Positions 10,119 through 19,379 of a stretch of 64,000 nt of DNA are shown here, one piece after another. Position numbers and translations under genes: made by a program. Every line of letters starts with the position of its first letter. Within the stretch, counting starts at the first letter, position 1. A model generated the notes under the pieces. The model ran no database searches. It was not told where the DNA came from and saw only the letters and a program-made list of their open reading frames with translations. This DNA comes from Mesorhizobium ciceri biovar biserrulae WSM1271. Lineage in GTDB: Bacteria; Pseudomonadota; Alphaproteobacteria; Rhizobiales; Rhizobiaceae. Where the stretch lies: the NCBI RefSeq assembly GCF_000185905.1, contig NC_014923.1, positions 2,627,501-2,691,500 on the forward strand, given 5' to 3'.

Positions 10119-10766
10119 TCAAGCCTCGGCGGTCGGATGCCACACCGGCCGAAAGCCGTGCCGCAGCACGCAGAGCGTCGTGGCCGGCGTCAGTAGCGAG
10201 AGTGTCTTGCTTTTGAGCATGTCGAAATCGTTGGGGTGCTCATATCCCGCAAAGGACCAGCGCCGTGCCTTGCCGCTACGCAGGGCATAAACAGTGCCGC
10301 CATCCGCGACCATGGCGCCGTCCGGCAGGCCGGCAAGGTCTTCAACCGCAATCACTGGCGGCTTGCCGCCTGACGCCAGCCGTTCCTTGTGCAGCCGCTT
10401 GTCGACCATCGGCGCGCGCGGTTCGGCGATGCCGAAGGCTTCGCCGAAGCGGCCGACGAAATCCCTGGCCCGTTCGCGCTGGCAAAAGAAGCAGGGGCGA
10501 TGCCCGGCCGCCAGTGCGGTCACCTCGTCGAGGAAGAACAGCTCGGTCCAGCCCGCTTTACCGCCCTTCCGGTTGCGGCCCATCGGTTCGCGCTGCACAT
10601 TTCGGAATTGGCAGACGCAGATGATCCAGGCTTGAAGCGCCCAGCGCTTTTTCTTGAGCGTCTTCGTCTCGGGGTCGTGGATGATGCCGCGATTGCCGGT
10701 GAACATGCCACGATCGGGCACCGCGTGGATGATACCGAACGGATCGACCCGGTTCTGCAGTGGCAT
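10119..10766 (-). CDS. Conserved hypothetical protein with CFFC motif
   Basis: 215 residues, not assigned to a known function. Visible are an [13 protein letters not shown] segment, a CVCQFR stretch, [15 protein letters not shown] (possible metal-binding Cys pair) and an aromatic C-terminal part. No signal peptide or membrane segment. ATG 10766 is chosen; an in-frame start 45 bases upstream is possible. It lies upstream of rsmE on the same strand with a 31-base gap, so the two may share a transcript. Confidence 0.7.
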   Translation of the reverse strand: MPLQNRVDPFGIIHAVPDRGMFTGNRGIIHDPETKTLKKKRWALQAWIICVCQFRNVQREPMGRNRKGGKAGWTELFFLDEVTALAAGHRPCFFCQRERARDFVGRFGEAFGIAEPRAPMVDKRLHKERLASGGKPPVIAVEDLAGLPDGAMVADGGTVYALRSGKARRWSFAGYEHPNDFDMLKSKTLSLLTPATTLCVLRHGFRPVWHPTAEA

Positions 10767-10854
10767 AGTTTTCTCTCCGGACACGCATCTTGGCTGCAAT
10801 GCGAGCGGCATGATATCGGTCGTCGCAGCTTTTTCATGTCAGCAGGGTTTTGCG

Positions 10855-11553
10855 ATGCGGGTGCTGGTGGTCCAGAACTACGACAATACCGGCCTCGGCC
10901 AGGTCGGCACAGCACTTGCGGAAGCGGGCGCCGATCTCGACCTGCGTCTCCCTTACAGGGGCGATCCCCTGCCGGATGACGCGGCCGGGCATGATGCCAT
11001 GGTGGTGCTCGGCGGGGGCCAGAATGCGCTGGCCGACGATGAGTACCCCTATTTCCCGGCACTGCTCGAACTGACCCGCGACTTTGCCGACAAGGATCGC
11101 GCCGTGCTCGGCATCTGCCTGGGCAGCCAGCTCGTCGCTCGTGCCTTTGGTGGCGAGAACCGTATCGGCGGCGCCAATGAGTTCGGTTGGCACGGCGTGT
11201 CGCTGACGCCTGACGCCAAGGCCGATCCGGTGCTGGGCGCTCTGCCGGCAAAGTTCCCGATCTTCCAATGGCACGACGACACCTTCGTGTTGCCCGAAAA
11301 CGCCGTGCGGCTTGCCGGCAACGATGTCGCCGAGAACCAGGCATTTCGCGTCGGCCGCGCCGTGTACGGTTTCCAGTTTCACTTCGAGGCCGACCGGCCG
11401 ATGGTCAAGGACTGGAGCGCGTCCTTTGCCCCGACCATCGCTGCGCGCCATCCCGACTGGGCCGGCAAGCTCGATGGCGAAATGGCCCGCAACGGGCCCG
11501 ATGCGGATGCCGCTGGCCTCGCCATTGCCCGGGCCTGGGTAGCGACCATCTGA
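10855..11553 (+). CDS. Type 1 glutamine amidotransferase-like protein
   Basis: 232-residue cytoplasmic class I GATase fold. The nucleophile elbow GICLGSQ (Cys at about residue 87) and the C-terminal FQFHFE (catalytic His) are present, as is the oxyanion GGGQNA loop. Stand-alone members of this family act as GMP synthase-like amidotransferases or gamma-glutamyl hydrolases; the partner or substrate cannot be told. The start at 10855 (MRVLVVQN) begins directly with the first beta strand, so the longer upstream frame is rejected. Confidence 0.85.
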   Translation: MRVLVVQNYDNTGLGQVGTALAEAGADLDLRLPYRGDPLPDDAAGHDAMVVLGGGQNALADDEYPYFPALLELTRDFADKDRAVLGICLGSQLVARAFGGENRIGGANEFGWHGVSLTPDAKADPVLGALPAKFPIFQWHDDTFVLPENAVRLAGNDVAENQAFRVGRAVYGFQFHFEADRPMVKDWSASFAPTIAARHPDWAGKLDGEMARNGPDADAAGLAIARAWVATI

Positions 11554-11816
11554 GCGTTGGTCTCTCCGTACCCTCCAGCGTGACATAATTGGCACGCGGC
11601 GGTGAAACCGCCTGGGGAAAACGGTTTCATTCTTGGCTTGTGTCCGCCCGCCATCCTAGAAGGCGCGCGCTCTGCATCTTCTGTGCAACGGCTATGAACC
11701 TTTTGTGTGACCCGCGCGACACACCGTTGATACAGAACATGCCTAGAAGCGCAAAATCGTCGAAACTTTGAAGCGAATTCTCCGTTTCAACGCATTGGTA
11801 ACCGCCTGGTGCACAG

Positions 11817-11978
11817 ATGCAGAAAGCTCAACAAGAGATGACCTCCGTGAAAGCAGCGCTTCTGTCCTTTGCCATGTTGTCCGCCATCGTGCTGTGCGGT
11901 CTCGGCATCTATGCCGCCGACGCAGCCAACAACCACAACGCCGTCGACGGTTACGGCGTCACCGCCTCGCTGCGCTAA
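11817..11978 (+). CDS. Small single-span membrane or exported peptide
   Basis: 53 residues: a short polar N-terminus, one hydrophobic segment (AALLSFAMLSAIVLCGLGIYA) broken only in my description, and a polar tail with AADAANNHNAVDGYG. A second ATG at 11838 would give a 46-residue version. Codon use is like the neighbours and a gap of 263 bases precedes it, leaving room for a promoter. Function unknown. Confidence 0.5.
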   Translation: MQKAQQEMTSVKAALLSFAMLSAIVLCGLGIYAADAANNHNAVDGYGVTASLR

Positions 11979-12016
11979 AGCGGGAAGCGTCTTTCGCGTC
12001 CTCCGACGCGCGGCGC

Positions 12017-12790
12017 TCAAGCTTCCTTGATCGTCATTGTCAGGATGCGTTTGTCCGCGCCGTCGACGACGAGCGCGCTCAGCATGCCTGATTGCCAGGC
12101 AAGCGTGTCGACATTGACGCGATTTGCCATCACTGCCGCCTCCGGCACCGGCGTGTGGCCGTGCACCACGATCTTCGGATAGAGGTCGGGGTGGTTGTGG
12201 AAGACGTCGCGGATCCAGATCAGATCCTGCGGGTTTTGCTTCTCCAGAGGAATGCCCGGCCTGATGCCGGCATGGCAGAAGAAGAAGTCCCCGAAAGTCA
12301 CGGAAAACGGCAGCGATCGCAGGAAGTCGATGTGGCTTTGCGGCACGGCCTCGACCAGTGCCTGATGTCCTCTGCGCACGGCCGATTCGGCCTTGCCGAA
12401 CCACACGCTTGTGCCTTCACTGATCGTTACGCCGTAAGACTGTGCCGTCTGGATGCCGCCGAACCGGATGAAAAGCCCTTCCGGGTCAGGGGTCTTGAGA
12501 AAATCGAGAAAGCCGATGTCGTGGTTGCCGGCCAGCATCAGGTGACGAGGGTCTCGCTCTTGCGCTTCGATCAGGAAATCGATGACGCCCTTCGAGTCCG
12601 GCCCGCGGTCGACATAGTCGCCAAGATGGATGACGCGCCAGTCGGCAGGCGCCTCCTGCTCGATCTCGGCCCTGATGCGCAGATGCATGGCGGCCAGCAG
12701 GTCGAGCCGGCCGTGGACGTCGCCGATCGCATAGAGACGGATGCCGTCCGGCCCATGCGCGTCGAGAAAATGGATGCCGGATTCTGCCAA
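12017..12790 (-). CDS. Metallophosphoesterase, PPP-type serine/threonine phosphatase
   Basis: 257 residues carrying all the PPP metal-site motifs in order: GDVHGR (residue ~23), GDYVDRGPDS, GNHD, HAGIRPG and HGHTP. This binuclear metal phosphatase family includes bacterial PrpA/PrpB-like protein phosphatases and diadenosine tetraphosphatases. The lack of a signal peptide indicates a cytoplasmic enzyme. The substrate is unknown. It is followed in the opposite orientation by the short peptide gene and preceded by lldD with a 27-base gap. Confidence 0.85.
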   Translation of the reverse strand: MAESGIHFLDAHGPDGIRLYAIGDVHGRLDLLAAMHLRIRAEIEQEAPADWRVIHLGDYVDRGPDSKGVIDFLIEAQERDPRHLMLAGNHDIGFLDFLKTPDPEGLFIRFGGIQTAQSYGVTISEGTSVWFGKAESAVRRGHQALVEAVPQSHIDFLRSLPFSVTFGDFFFCHAGIRPGIPLEKQNPQDLIWIRDVFHNHPDLYPKIVVHGHTPVPEAAVMANRVNVDTLAWQSGMLSALVVDGADKRILTMTIKEA

Positions 12791-12817
12791 CTTTTCGGTG
12801 TCTCCGTGGTCAGGCGG

Positions 12818-13963
12818 TCACGGGACCTGGCGCCGGAGCTGGTCCTTGCCCATGTCGGTGACAAGACGCTTTCCGCACAGCGCCAGCGTGATGTCCATCT
12901 CCTTGCGGATGATTTCCAACGCCTTGGTAACCCCTTCCTTGCCAAGCGCCCCCAGGCCGTAAAGAAACGGCCGGCCTATATAGGTTCCCTTGGCACCGAG
13001 GCAAAGCGCCTTCAGGACATCCTGGCCGGAGCGGATGCCGCCATCCATATGCACTTCGATCGTGTCCCCGACCGCGTCGGCAATCTCTTCCAGCACGCCG
13101 ATCGACGACGACGCACCATCGAGCTGGCGCCCGCCATGGTTGGAAACGATGATCGCGTCGGCGCCGGTCTTGGCCGCCATCAGCGCGTCCTCCTTGTCGA
13201 GAATGCCCTTGAGGATCAGCTTGCCGCCCCAGCGCTCCTTGATCCAGGCGACGTCCTTCCACGACAGATGCAGGTCGAACTGCTCCGTCGTCCACGATGC
13301 CAGCGAGGCCATGTTGCCGACGCCCTTGGCGTGGCCGACAATGTTGCGGAAGGTCCGCCGCTTGGTGCCGGCCATGGCGGCGCACCAGCGCGGGCGGATG
13401 GCCATGTCGACGATGTTGGTCAGCGTCAGCTTGGGTGGCGCCGAAAGCCCGTTGCGGATGTCCTTGTGGCGCTGACCGAGAATCTGCAGGTCGAGCGTCA
13501 GCACGAGCGCCGAGCATTTCGCCGCCTTTGCCCTGTCGATCAGGTTGAGCACGAAATCCTTGTCACGCAGCACATAGAGCTGAAACCAGAACGGCTTCGT
13601 GGTAACCGAGGCGACATCCTCGATCGAGCAGATGCTCATCGTCGACAAGGTAAACGGCACGCCGAATTCCTCCGCCGCCTGCGCCGCCAGCATCTCGCCA
13701 TTGGCGTGCTGCATGCCGGTCATGCCGGTTGGCGCCAATGCCACCGGCATCGACACTTTTTCGCCGATCATCGTCGATGCCAGCGAACGGTTGTCCATGT
13801 CGACGAGGACGCGCTGGCGGAACTTGATCTTCTGGAAATCCTCTTCGTTGGCCCGATACGTGCTTTCGGTCCACGAACCGGAATCGGCATAGTCGAAGAA
13901 CATCTTCGGCACACGCCGGCGTGCGAGGTCCTTGAGGTCGGCGATGGTCAGGATCTGGCTCAT
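12818..13963 (-). CDS. lldD: FMN-dependent L-lactate dehydrogenase / alpha-hydroxy acid oxidase
   Basis: 381-residue TIM-barrel flavoenzyme oxidising 2-hydroxy acids, most likely L-lactate to pyruvate with electrons passed to quinone. Visible are the N-terminal FDYADSGSWTE, the SNHGGRQLDG active site (catalytic His and substrate-binding Arg) and the FMN phosphate site HMDGGIRSGQDVLKAL with GRPFLYGL. The start at 13963 (MSQILTIADL) matches the family. A FadR-type regulator lies 19 bases upstream on the same strand and glycolate oxidase genes follow in the region, consistent with use of 2-hydroxy acids; glycolate as substrate is an alternative. Confidence 0.85.
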   Translation of the reverse strand: MSQILTIADLKDLARRRVPKMFFDYADSGSWTESTYRANEEDFQKIKFRQRVLVDMDNRSLASTMIGEKVSMPVALAPTGMTGMQHANGEMLAAQAAEEFGVPFTLSTMSICSIEDVASVTTKPFWFQLYVLRDKDFVLNLIDRAKAAKCSALVLTLDLQILGQRHKDIRNGLSAPPKLTLTNIVDMAIRPRWCAAMAGTKRRTFRNIVGHAKGVGNMASLASWTTEQFDLHLSWKDVAWIKERWGGKLILKGILDKEDALMAAKTGADAIIVSNHGGRQLDGASSSIGVLEEIADAVGDTIEVHMDGGIRSGQDVLKALCLGAKGTYIGRPFLYGLGALGKEGVTKALEIIRKEMDITLALCGKRLVTDMGKDQLRRQVP

Positions 13964-13982
13964 GGGCTTCCCGTTTCGATAG

Positions 13983-14786
13983 CTAGGAGCGTTTGCGTGC
14001 TGGTTCTGTATCGGTGGCGTCAACGCGCTGTTTCAACCTCAGCCGCGAGACGCGCTGCCAGTCGCCGCTGCGCTCGGCCTCCGCCATCGACCGTTCGACA
14101 TAGGTGATGTGGTCCATCGCCGCCTGGCGGGCGGCGGCCGGGTCGCCGGCCTTCACCTCCGCATGGATCGCCCGGTGCTGCGCGAGCAGGGCGTCGCGCG
14201 CGCCGGGCACGGTGAACACCAGCAGCCGGTTCTGGAACACGCCCTCCGACAGCAGCCGATAACAGGAGCGCAGCGTGTGCAAAAGGATGATGTTGTGTGC
14301 GCATTCGCAGATCGCGTGGTGGAACTCGACGTCGATCTCGGCCTCGTCGTCGAAGTCGCCGGTCCGGTGCGCATCGTCCATGCGTGCCATGATCTTGTCG
14401 AGCAGCGCCATGTCGTCTGGGGTGGCGCGCCGTGCCGCATATTCAGCCGCAACCCCTTCGATCTCGCGGCGGTATTCCAGATAGTCGGTCACTGCCTTGC
14501 GGTGCATCGAGATCAGGTCCGTCACCGGTTTGGTGAAGAGCTGGCCGATGACATCGGCGACATGCGTGCCGCCGCCGGGCCTTGTCGTCAAAAGGCCGCG
14601 TCCTTCCAGTGCCTTCAGGGCGTCACGCAGGATCGGCCGCGATACGTCGAACTGGCGTGCAAGCTCGCGCTCGCCCGGCAGCCGGTCGCCGGTGCGCAGC
14701 ACGCCTTCGAGGATGAGGCTCTCGATCTGCTGCACCACCTCGTCGGCGGTGCGCGAATGCTCGATCCTGGAAAAAATGTCGCTCAA
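13983..14786 (-). CDS. FadR/GntR family regulator (LldR-like)
   Basis: About 267 residues from a TTG start at 14786 (MSDIFSRIEHSRTADEVV). It has a GntR winged helix-turn-helix (GDRLPGERELARQFDVSRPILRDAL and LEGRGLLTTRPGGGTHV) and a C-terminal FCD domain with the metal/ligand residues around VEFHHAICECAHN. The frame is open a further 58 residues upstream, but that part is poor in family similarity and overlaps the likely operator. It probably controls lldD, which follows after 19 bases, and may sense L-lactate or another 2-hydroxy acid. Confidence 0.82.
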   Translation of the reverse strand: MSDIFSRIEHSRTADEVVQQIESLILEGVLRTGDRLPGERELARQFDVSRPILRDALKALEGRGLLTTRPGGGTHVADVIGQLFTKPVTDLISMHRKAVTDYLEYRREIEGVAAEYAARRATPDDMALLDKIMARMDDAHRTGDFDDEAEIDVEFHHAICECAHNIILLHTLRSCYRLLSEGVFQNRLLVFTVPGARDALLAQHRAIHAEVKAGDPAAARQAAMDHITYVERSMAEAERSGDWQRVSRLRLKQRVDATDTEPARKRS

Positions 14787-14839
14787 CAGAATGCCTGGAA
14801 GGTGAACCGGTGCCGCAGGATAGAGCCTGCCTCGCCAAC

Positions 14840-14866
14840 TGGTCAAATTATTTATCCAATTGACAA
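14840..14866. promoter_or_regulatory. Candidate operator/promoter of the FadR-lldD operon
   Basis: Imperfect inverted repeat TGGTCAA-13 bases-TTGACAA in an AT-rich patch that stands out from its GC-rich surroundings, 54 bases upstream of the TTG start. FadR-family repressors usually bind short GT/AC inverted repeats in such positions. No precise -35/-10 pair is claimed. Confidence 0.4.
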
Positions 14867-14992
14867 AAAGCAGGCCGATTTCCCGCCCGATCCCGTGATC
14901 TTCGGCTAACTTTGCCGTTTGCGTCGTCAGGCCATTGGCACTAGAGGGACGCGAGTGCAAGCGGGTTCAAGGAAACCCCCGGGGAACAAGCC

Positions 14993-16315
14993 GTGTCAGA
15001 CGACCCGTCCGATCTCGAATTCCAGCCGCGCGCCAAGGGCAGCGTCATGGGCTTTCCCGCGCATGAGGGCCGGCCCGGCGCACTCGGCGAGGTTCATGCC
15101 CGGCCGCATCCGCTGATCGAAAAGCCACGCGTCCTGATGCAACTCGCCTTCATGACGGAGGGCGGCTCCGGCGTCGACCACGCGGTGCTTTCCGAACTGT
15201 CGCGGCGCCTCGGCATCGCCGCGCCCGACCGCCAGGCCCGCCACCATGCCATGAAATGGGGCAAGGGCTCGCTGCGCTGGGAGCGGCACACCGAATTCTC
15301 GACCTATTTGTGGGAAGGGCCGCTTTCCGAAAGCGGCAGGACGCAGGAGGACTCACCCTTCGGCAACGGGTTTTCCCCGCCGGGAACCTGCATCTCCGGC
15401 ATCAGGCTCGAAATCCGCAAATGGACGCAAGCGAGCGAGCAACTGATAGCCGGTTTCGATCCGACCAGCCTGTGCTACTCGCTGGTCGAGCGCGGAAACG
15501 CCGCCATCGTTACCGATTTTCGCCAGGATGGCGATGGCTTGACGCGCATGCTGCTGCTCGATCGCGGCTTGACCCCGGCGCGCACCGGCGCGTTGTCGCA
15601 GCGGCTTATCGACATCGAAACCTATCGGACGCTGGCCATGCTCGGCCTGCCGCTGGCGTTGACCTTGTCCGGCCGCGCCCGCCGCATCGAGGATCGGCTG
15701 GCGCAGACCACGCTGGAGATGAAGGTCGCCGGGACACGGGACAGCCAGACCTTGCTGGCCGATCTGACCGAACTTGCGGCGGAGCTGGAGGCGGACGCGG
15801 CGTCGAGCCTTTACCGTTTCGGCGCCAGCCGCGCCTATGACGGCATCGTCGGCGAACGGCTGGACGCACTCGAGGAAGAGGCTGTGCCCGGCTATGACAC
15901 ATGGCGCGGGTTCCTGCAGCGCCGTGTGGCGCCCGCAATGCGCACCTGCCGCTCGGTCGAGGAGCGGCAGGAAAATCTATCGCGAAAACTGACCCGCGCC
16001 ACGACGCTGCTGCGCACCTGGGTCGATGTCGAGGTCGAGAAGCAGAACCGCGACCTGCTTGCCTCGATGAACAACCGCGCCCGCCTGCAATTGCGCCTGC
16101 AGCAGACCGTCGAGGGGCTCTCGGTCGCCGCCGTCTCCTATTATGTGGTCGGCCTTGTCGGCTATGTCGCCAAGGGCGCCTCGATCTTCGGCCATGCCTT
16201 CGCCCCGGAGATCATTACCGCTGCTTCGGTGCCTGTCGCCATCCTGCTGGTCTGGTGGGGCGTGCGCCGCGTGCGCCGGATGCACTCCGAACCCGGCAAG
16301 CCGCCCGGCGAATAG
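14993..16315 (+). CDS. DUF3422 family membrane-anchored protein
   Basis: 440 residues starting at GTG. The soluble N-terminal two thirds carries the DUF3422 pattern (HPLIEKPRVLMQLAFM, KWGKGSLRWERHTEFSTYLW in two pieces). A helical, probably coiled-coil stretch (VEVEKQNRDLLASMNNRA) precedes two C-terminal membrane spans (VAAVSYYVVGLVGYVAKGA and AASVPVAILLVWWGV). Function is unknown. A weak GGGG purine stretch precedes the GTG. It stands alone between the divergent FadR gene and glcD. Confidence 0.82.
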   Translation: MSDDPSDLEFQPRAKGSVMGFPAHEGRPGALGEVHARPHPLIEKPRVLMQLAFMTEGGSGVDHAVLSELSRRLGIAAPDRQARHHAMKWGKGSLRWERHTEFSTYLWEGPLSESGRTQEDSPFGNGFSPPGTCISGIRLEIRKWTQASEQLIAGFDPTSLCYSLVERGNAAIVTDFRQDGDGLTRMLLLDRGLTPARTGALSQRLIDIETYRTLAMLGLPLALTLSGRARRIEDRLAQTTLEMKVAGTRDSQTLLADLTELAAELEADAASSLYRFGASRAYDGIVGERLDALEEEAVPGYDTWRGFLQRRVAPAMRTCRSVEERQENLSRKLTRATTLLRTWVDVEVEKQNRDLLASMNNRARLQLRLQQTVEGLSVAAVSYYVVGLVGYVAKGASIFGHAFAPEIITAASVPVAILLVWWGVRRVRRMHSEPGKPPGE

Positions 16316-16431
16316 CAGCGGCAGATTGCCGCTGCGTAAGCCTGTCTCTGCCTTGAAGTTGGATTCGCCGCCATTACAGGATTTGCACCCAACGCGCTTC
16401 ACTGGTAAAAGATTTTGACCAGTCAAGCGAA

Positions 16432-17940
16432 ATGAGGCTGCTGATGTCCGGCCTGGCCATGCCGAAACCAGACGATGCCACGATGCGCCGGCGCGACGAG
16501 ATCGTCGCCGACATGCGCATCATCGTGCCGGGTGAGGGCGTTGTCGACGCCGCCAATTCCATGCGCGCCTTCGAGAGCGACGGCCTGACCGCCTATCGGC
16601 AGCTGCCGCTGGTCGTCGTGCTGCCGCAAACGGTGGCGCAGGTTTCGCGCGTGCTGAAATACTGCAACGACCGCAACATCCGCGTCGTGCCGCGCGGCTC
16701 CGGCACCTCGCTGTCGGGCGGGGCGCTGCCGCTCGAGGACGCGGTGCTGCTGGTCATGAGCCGTTTCAACCGTATCCTCGGGATCGATTTTCCCAATCGC
16801 GTCGTCGTTGCCCAGCCGGGCGTCACCAATCTCGGCATCACCACCGCCGTCGAGCAGGAGGGCTTTTACTACGCCCCCGATCCATCCTCCCAGATCGCCT
16901 GCTCGATCGGCGGCAATGTCGCGGAGAATTCCGGCGGCGTGCACTGCCTGAAATACGGCCTCACAGCCAACAATGTGCTCGGCATCGAGATGGTGCTGAT
17001 GAATGGCGAGGTGGTGCGGCTGGGCGGCAGTCACCTCGATGCGGAAGGCTACGACCTGCTCGGCGTCATGACCGGGTCCGAAGGGCTGCTCGGCGTCGTC
17101 ACCGAGGTCACCGTGCGCATCCTGAAGAAGCCGGAGACGGCACGTGCACTGCTGATCGGCTTCCCGACCAGCGAGCAGGGCGGCCAGTGCGTTGCCGACA
17201 TCATCGGCGCCGGCATCATCCCGGGCGGCATGGAGATGATGGACCGGCCGGCGATCCATGCGGCGGAAGATTTTGTTCATGCCGGCTATCCCCTCGATGT
17301 CGAGGCGCTGCTGATCGTCGAGCTCGACGGGCCGGGCGTCGAGGTCGATCATCTGATCGGGCTTGTCGAGGCGATCGCCTACAAGAACGGCTCGACCACC
17401 TGCCGCATTTCGCAGTCCGAACAGGAACGGCTGAGCTTCTGGGCCGGCCGCAAGGCGGCGTTTCCGGCCGTCGGCCGCATCTCGCCCGACTACTACTGCA
17501 TGGACGGCACCATCCCGCGCAAGGAGCTGCCGCGCGTGCTCGCCGGCATGCGCGAGCTGTCGGAAAAATACGGTCTCGGCGTCGCCAATGTCTTTCATGC
17601 CGGTGACGGCAATCTGCATCCGCTGATCCTCTACGACGCCAACGTACCGGGCGAACTCGACAAGGCCGAAAGTTTCGGCGCCGATATATTGCGGCTCTGC
17701 GTCAAGGTCGGCGGCGTCTTGACCGGCGAACACGGTGTGGGCGTGGAAAAACGCGACCTGATGCCGGAAATGTTCACCCAGATCGATCTCGACCAGCAGA
17801 TGCGCGTCAAATGTGCCTTCGATCCCAACCATCTGCTCAACCCGGGAAAAGTATTTCCGCAGTTGCGGCGATGCGCCGAGCTTGGGCGGATGCATGTGCA
17901 CCGCGGGCAGGTGGCGTTTCCGGACATTCCGAGGTTTTGA
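16432..17940 (+). CDS. glcD: Glycolate oxidase subunit GlcD (FAD)
   Basis: 502-residue FAD-linked subunit of glycolate oxidase. It has a PCMH-type FAD-binding domain with VVPRGSGTSLSGGALP (about residues 83-98) and the SIGGNVAENSGG loop, and a C-terminal oxidase domain with FHAGDGNLHPLI and TGEHGVGVEKR. With GlcE and GlcF it oxidises glycolate to glyoxylate and feeds the respiratory chain. A second ATG four codons in (16444) is an alternative start. It opens the glcDEF set, separated from glcE by a 223-base spacer that holds a long inverted repeat. Confidence 0.93.
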   Translation: MRLLMSGLAMPKPDDATMRRRDEIVADMRIIVPGEGVVDAANSMRAFESDGLTAYRQLPLVVVLPQTVAQVSRVLKYCNDRNIRVVPRGSGTSLSGGALPLEDAVLLVMSRFNRILGIDFPNRVVVAQPGVTNLGITTAVEQEGFYYAPDPSSQIACSIGGNVAENSGGVHCLKYGLTANNVLGIEMVLMNGEVVRLGGSHLDAEGYDLLGVMTGSEGLLGVVTEVTVRILKKPETARALLIGFPTSEQGGQCVADIIGAGIIPGGMEMMDRPAIHAAEDFVHAGYPLDVEALLIVELDGPGVEVDHLIGLVEAIAYKNGSTTCRISQSEQERLSFWAGRKAAFPAVGRISPDYYCMDGTIPRKELPRVLAGMRELSEKYGLGVANVFHAGDGNLHPLILYDANVPGELDKAESFGADILRLCVKVGGVLTGEHGVGVEKRDLMPEMFTQIDLDQQMRVKCAFDPNHLLNPGKVFPQLRRCAELGRMHVHRGQVAFPDIPRF

Positions 17941-17962
17941 GGGTGATGACGGCGCGTGAACA

Positions 17963-18115
17963 CCCCCCTCTGTCCTGCCGGACATCTCCCCCTCAAGGGG
18001 GGAGATTGGCAGCTTGCGCGCCTCGCCCTTCCGTCATCATTGAAGATTGGCGAAGCCATATGCGACATCTGATCTCCCCCCTTGAGGGGGAGATGTCCGG
18101 CAGGACAGAGGGGGG
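17963..18115. repeat. Perfect 44-bp inverted repeat between glcD and glcE
   Basis: Arm 1 (17963-18006) and arm 2 (18072-18115) are exact reverse complements over 44 bases, separated by 65 bases. Each arm contains its own smaller palindrome around CTCCCCCTCAAGGGGG. The sequence type (CCTGCCGGACATCTCCC) is a dispersed palindromic repeat common in Mesorhizobium intergenic DNA. In RNA the two arms would form a very stable long hairpin inside the glcDEF message. Confidence 0.85.
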
Positions 18116-18163
18116 CGCCAGGGAACTCGGCATATCCGAACTCGCATCTGGCGCGGTCTCTTC

Positions 18164-19369
18164 ATGACCACCTTCACCCCGACCACCCCATCCGAAGTCC
18201 TGTCCACCGTCGCCTGGGCTGTAGCGGAAGGCTCGCCGCTGGAAATCCTTGGCCATGGCTCCAAGCGTGGCATCGGCCGGCCGCTGCAAACCGAACACAC
18301 GCTCGACCTGTCGAAATTATCTGACGTCACGCTCTATGAACCGGCTGAACTGGTGCTGTCGGCCAAGGCAGGCACACCGTTGGCCGGGATCGAAAAACTG
18401 CTGGCGGAAAACGGCCAGCAGCTCGCTTTCGAGCCGATGGATTACGGCCCGCTGCTTGGTGGCGAACCGGGCAAAGGTACGATCGGCGGTGTGCTCGGCG
18501 CTAACCTCTCCGGTCCGCGCCGGCTCAAGGCGGGGGCCGCGCGCGACCATGTCCTGGGCATCAATGTGGTGTCCGGTCGTGGCGAGGCCTTCAAGTCGGG
18601 CGGTCGCGTGGTCAAGAACGTCACCGGCTATGACATGTCGAAGCTGATGGCCAACAGCTGGGGCACGCTGGCCGTCTTCACCGACGTCACCTTCAAGGTG
18701 CTGCCGGCAGCCGAGACCGAAGTCACGCTCGCCATCCGTAGCCTGCTCGACGATGCCGCGGCCGCCGCCATGGCCCTGGCGCTTGGCTCGAGTGCTGAAG
18801 TATCGAGTGCCGCCCACCTGCCGGAGCGGATCGCCGCGCGCGTCGCCAGCGGCAGTCTCGGCAGCGAGGCCGCCACGCTGCTGCGCGTCGAGGGTTTCGG
18901 CCCGTCGGTCGCCTACCGCATCGCCGCGCTGAAAACGCTGCTCGGCAATGCCGGCCCGCTGGAGGAGATTGGCGGCGAGGTTTCGCGGCTGATCTGGCGC
19001 GACGTTCGCGATTGCAGGCCTTTCGCCGACGGCAGCGAGAAGCCGGTCTGGCGCATCTCGATGACGCCTTCTCAGAGCCACCAGATGGTCCTGACGCTGC
19101 GCATGCAGGCCGCCGTCAGCGCCTTTTATGACTGGCAGGGCGGACTGGTTTGGCTGCGCATGGAACAGGGCGATCCGGAAGCCGCTCTGCTGCGCGGGCT
19201 GTTGAGGAAACATGGCGGCGGCCATGCGACGCTGGTGCGCGCCGCACCCTCGCATCGCGCCGCTCTACCGGTGTTCGAGCCGCAGCCGCCCGCTCTTGCT
19301 GCACTATCGGTCCGCCTGAAACAGGAATTCGACCCCAAGAATATCTTCAATCCCGGCCGCATGGCCTAG
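18164..19369 (+). CDS. glcE: Glycolate oxidase subunit GlcE (FAD)
   Basis: 401-residue second FAD-binding subunit of glycolate oxidase, with a PCMH-type N-terminal domain (EILGHGSKRGIGRP, GTIGGVLGANLSGPRRLKAGA, GGRVVKNVTGYDMSKL) and the short C-terminal tail FDPKNIFNPGRM shared with GlcD. The length fits the family. Its stop codon is 10 bases before glcF, consistent with translation from one message. The spacer to glcD is unusual (see the inverted repeat). Confidence 0.92.
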   Translation: MTTFTPTTPSEVLSTVAWAVAEGSPLEILGHGSKRGIGRPLQTEHTLDLSKLSDVTLYEPAELVLSAKAGTPLAGIEKLLAENGQQLAFEPMDYGPLLGGEPGKGTIGGVLGANLSGPRRLKAGAARDHVLGINVVSGRGEAFKSGGRVVKNVTGYDMSKLMANSWGTLAVFTDVTFKVLPAAETEVTLAIRSLLDDAAAAAMALALGSSAEVSSAAHLPERIAARVASGSLGSEAATLLRVEGFGPSVAYRIAALKTLLGNAGPLEEIGGEVSRLIWRDVRDCRPFADGSEKPVWRISMTPSQSHQMVLTLRMQAAVSAFYDWQGGLVWLRMEQGDPEAALLRGLLRKHGGGHATLVRAAPSHRAALPVFEPQPPALAALSVRLKQEFDPKNIFNPGRMA

Positions 19370-19379
19370 GACATCAGCG

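Noticed and set aside
12092..14107. 671-codon open frame on the plus strand over the phosphatase and lldD genes
   Set aside because: Both minus-strand genes show full family motifs in order; the plus frame has no recognisable protein pattern.
17963..18115. CRISPR-like repeat
   Set aside because: Only two copies, in inverted orientation, with one spacer; it is a dispersed palindromic repeat.
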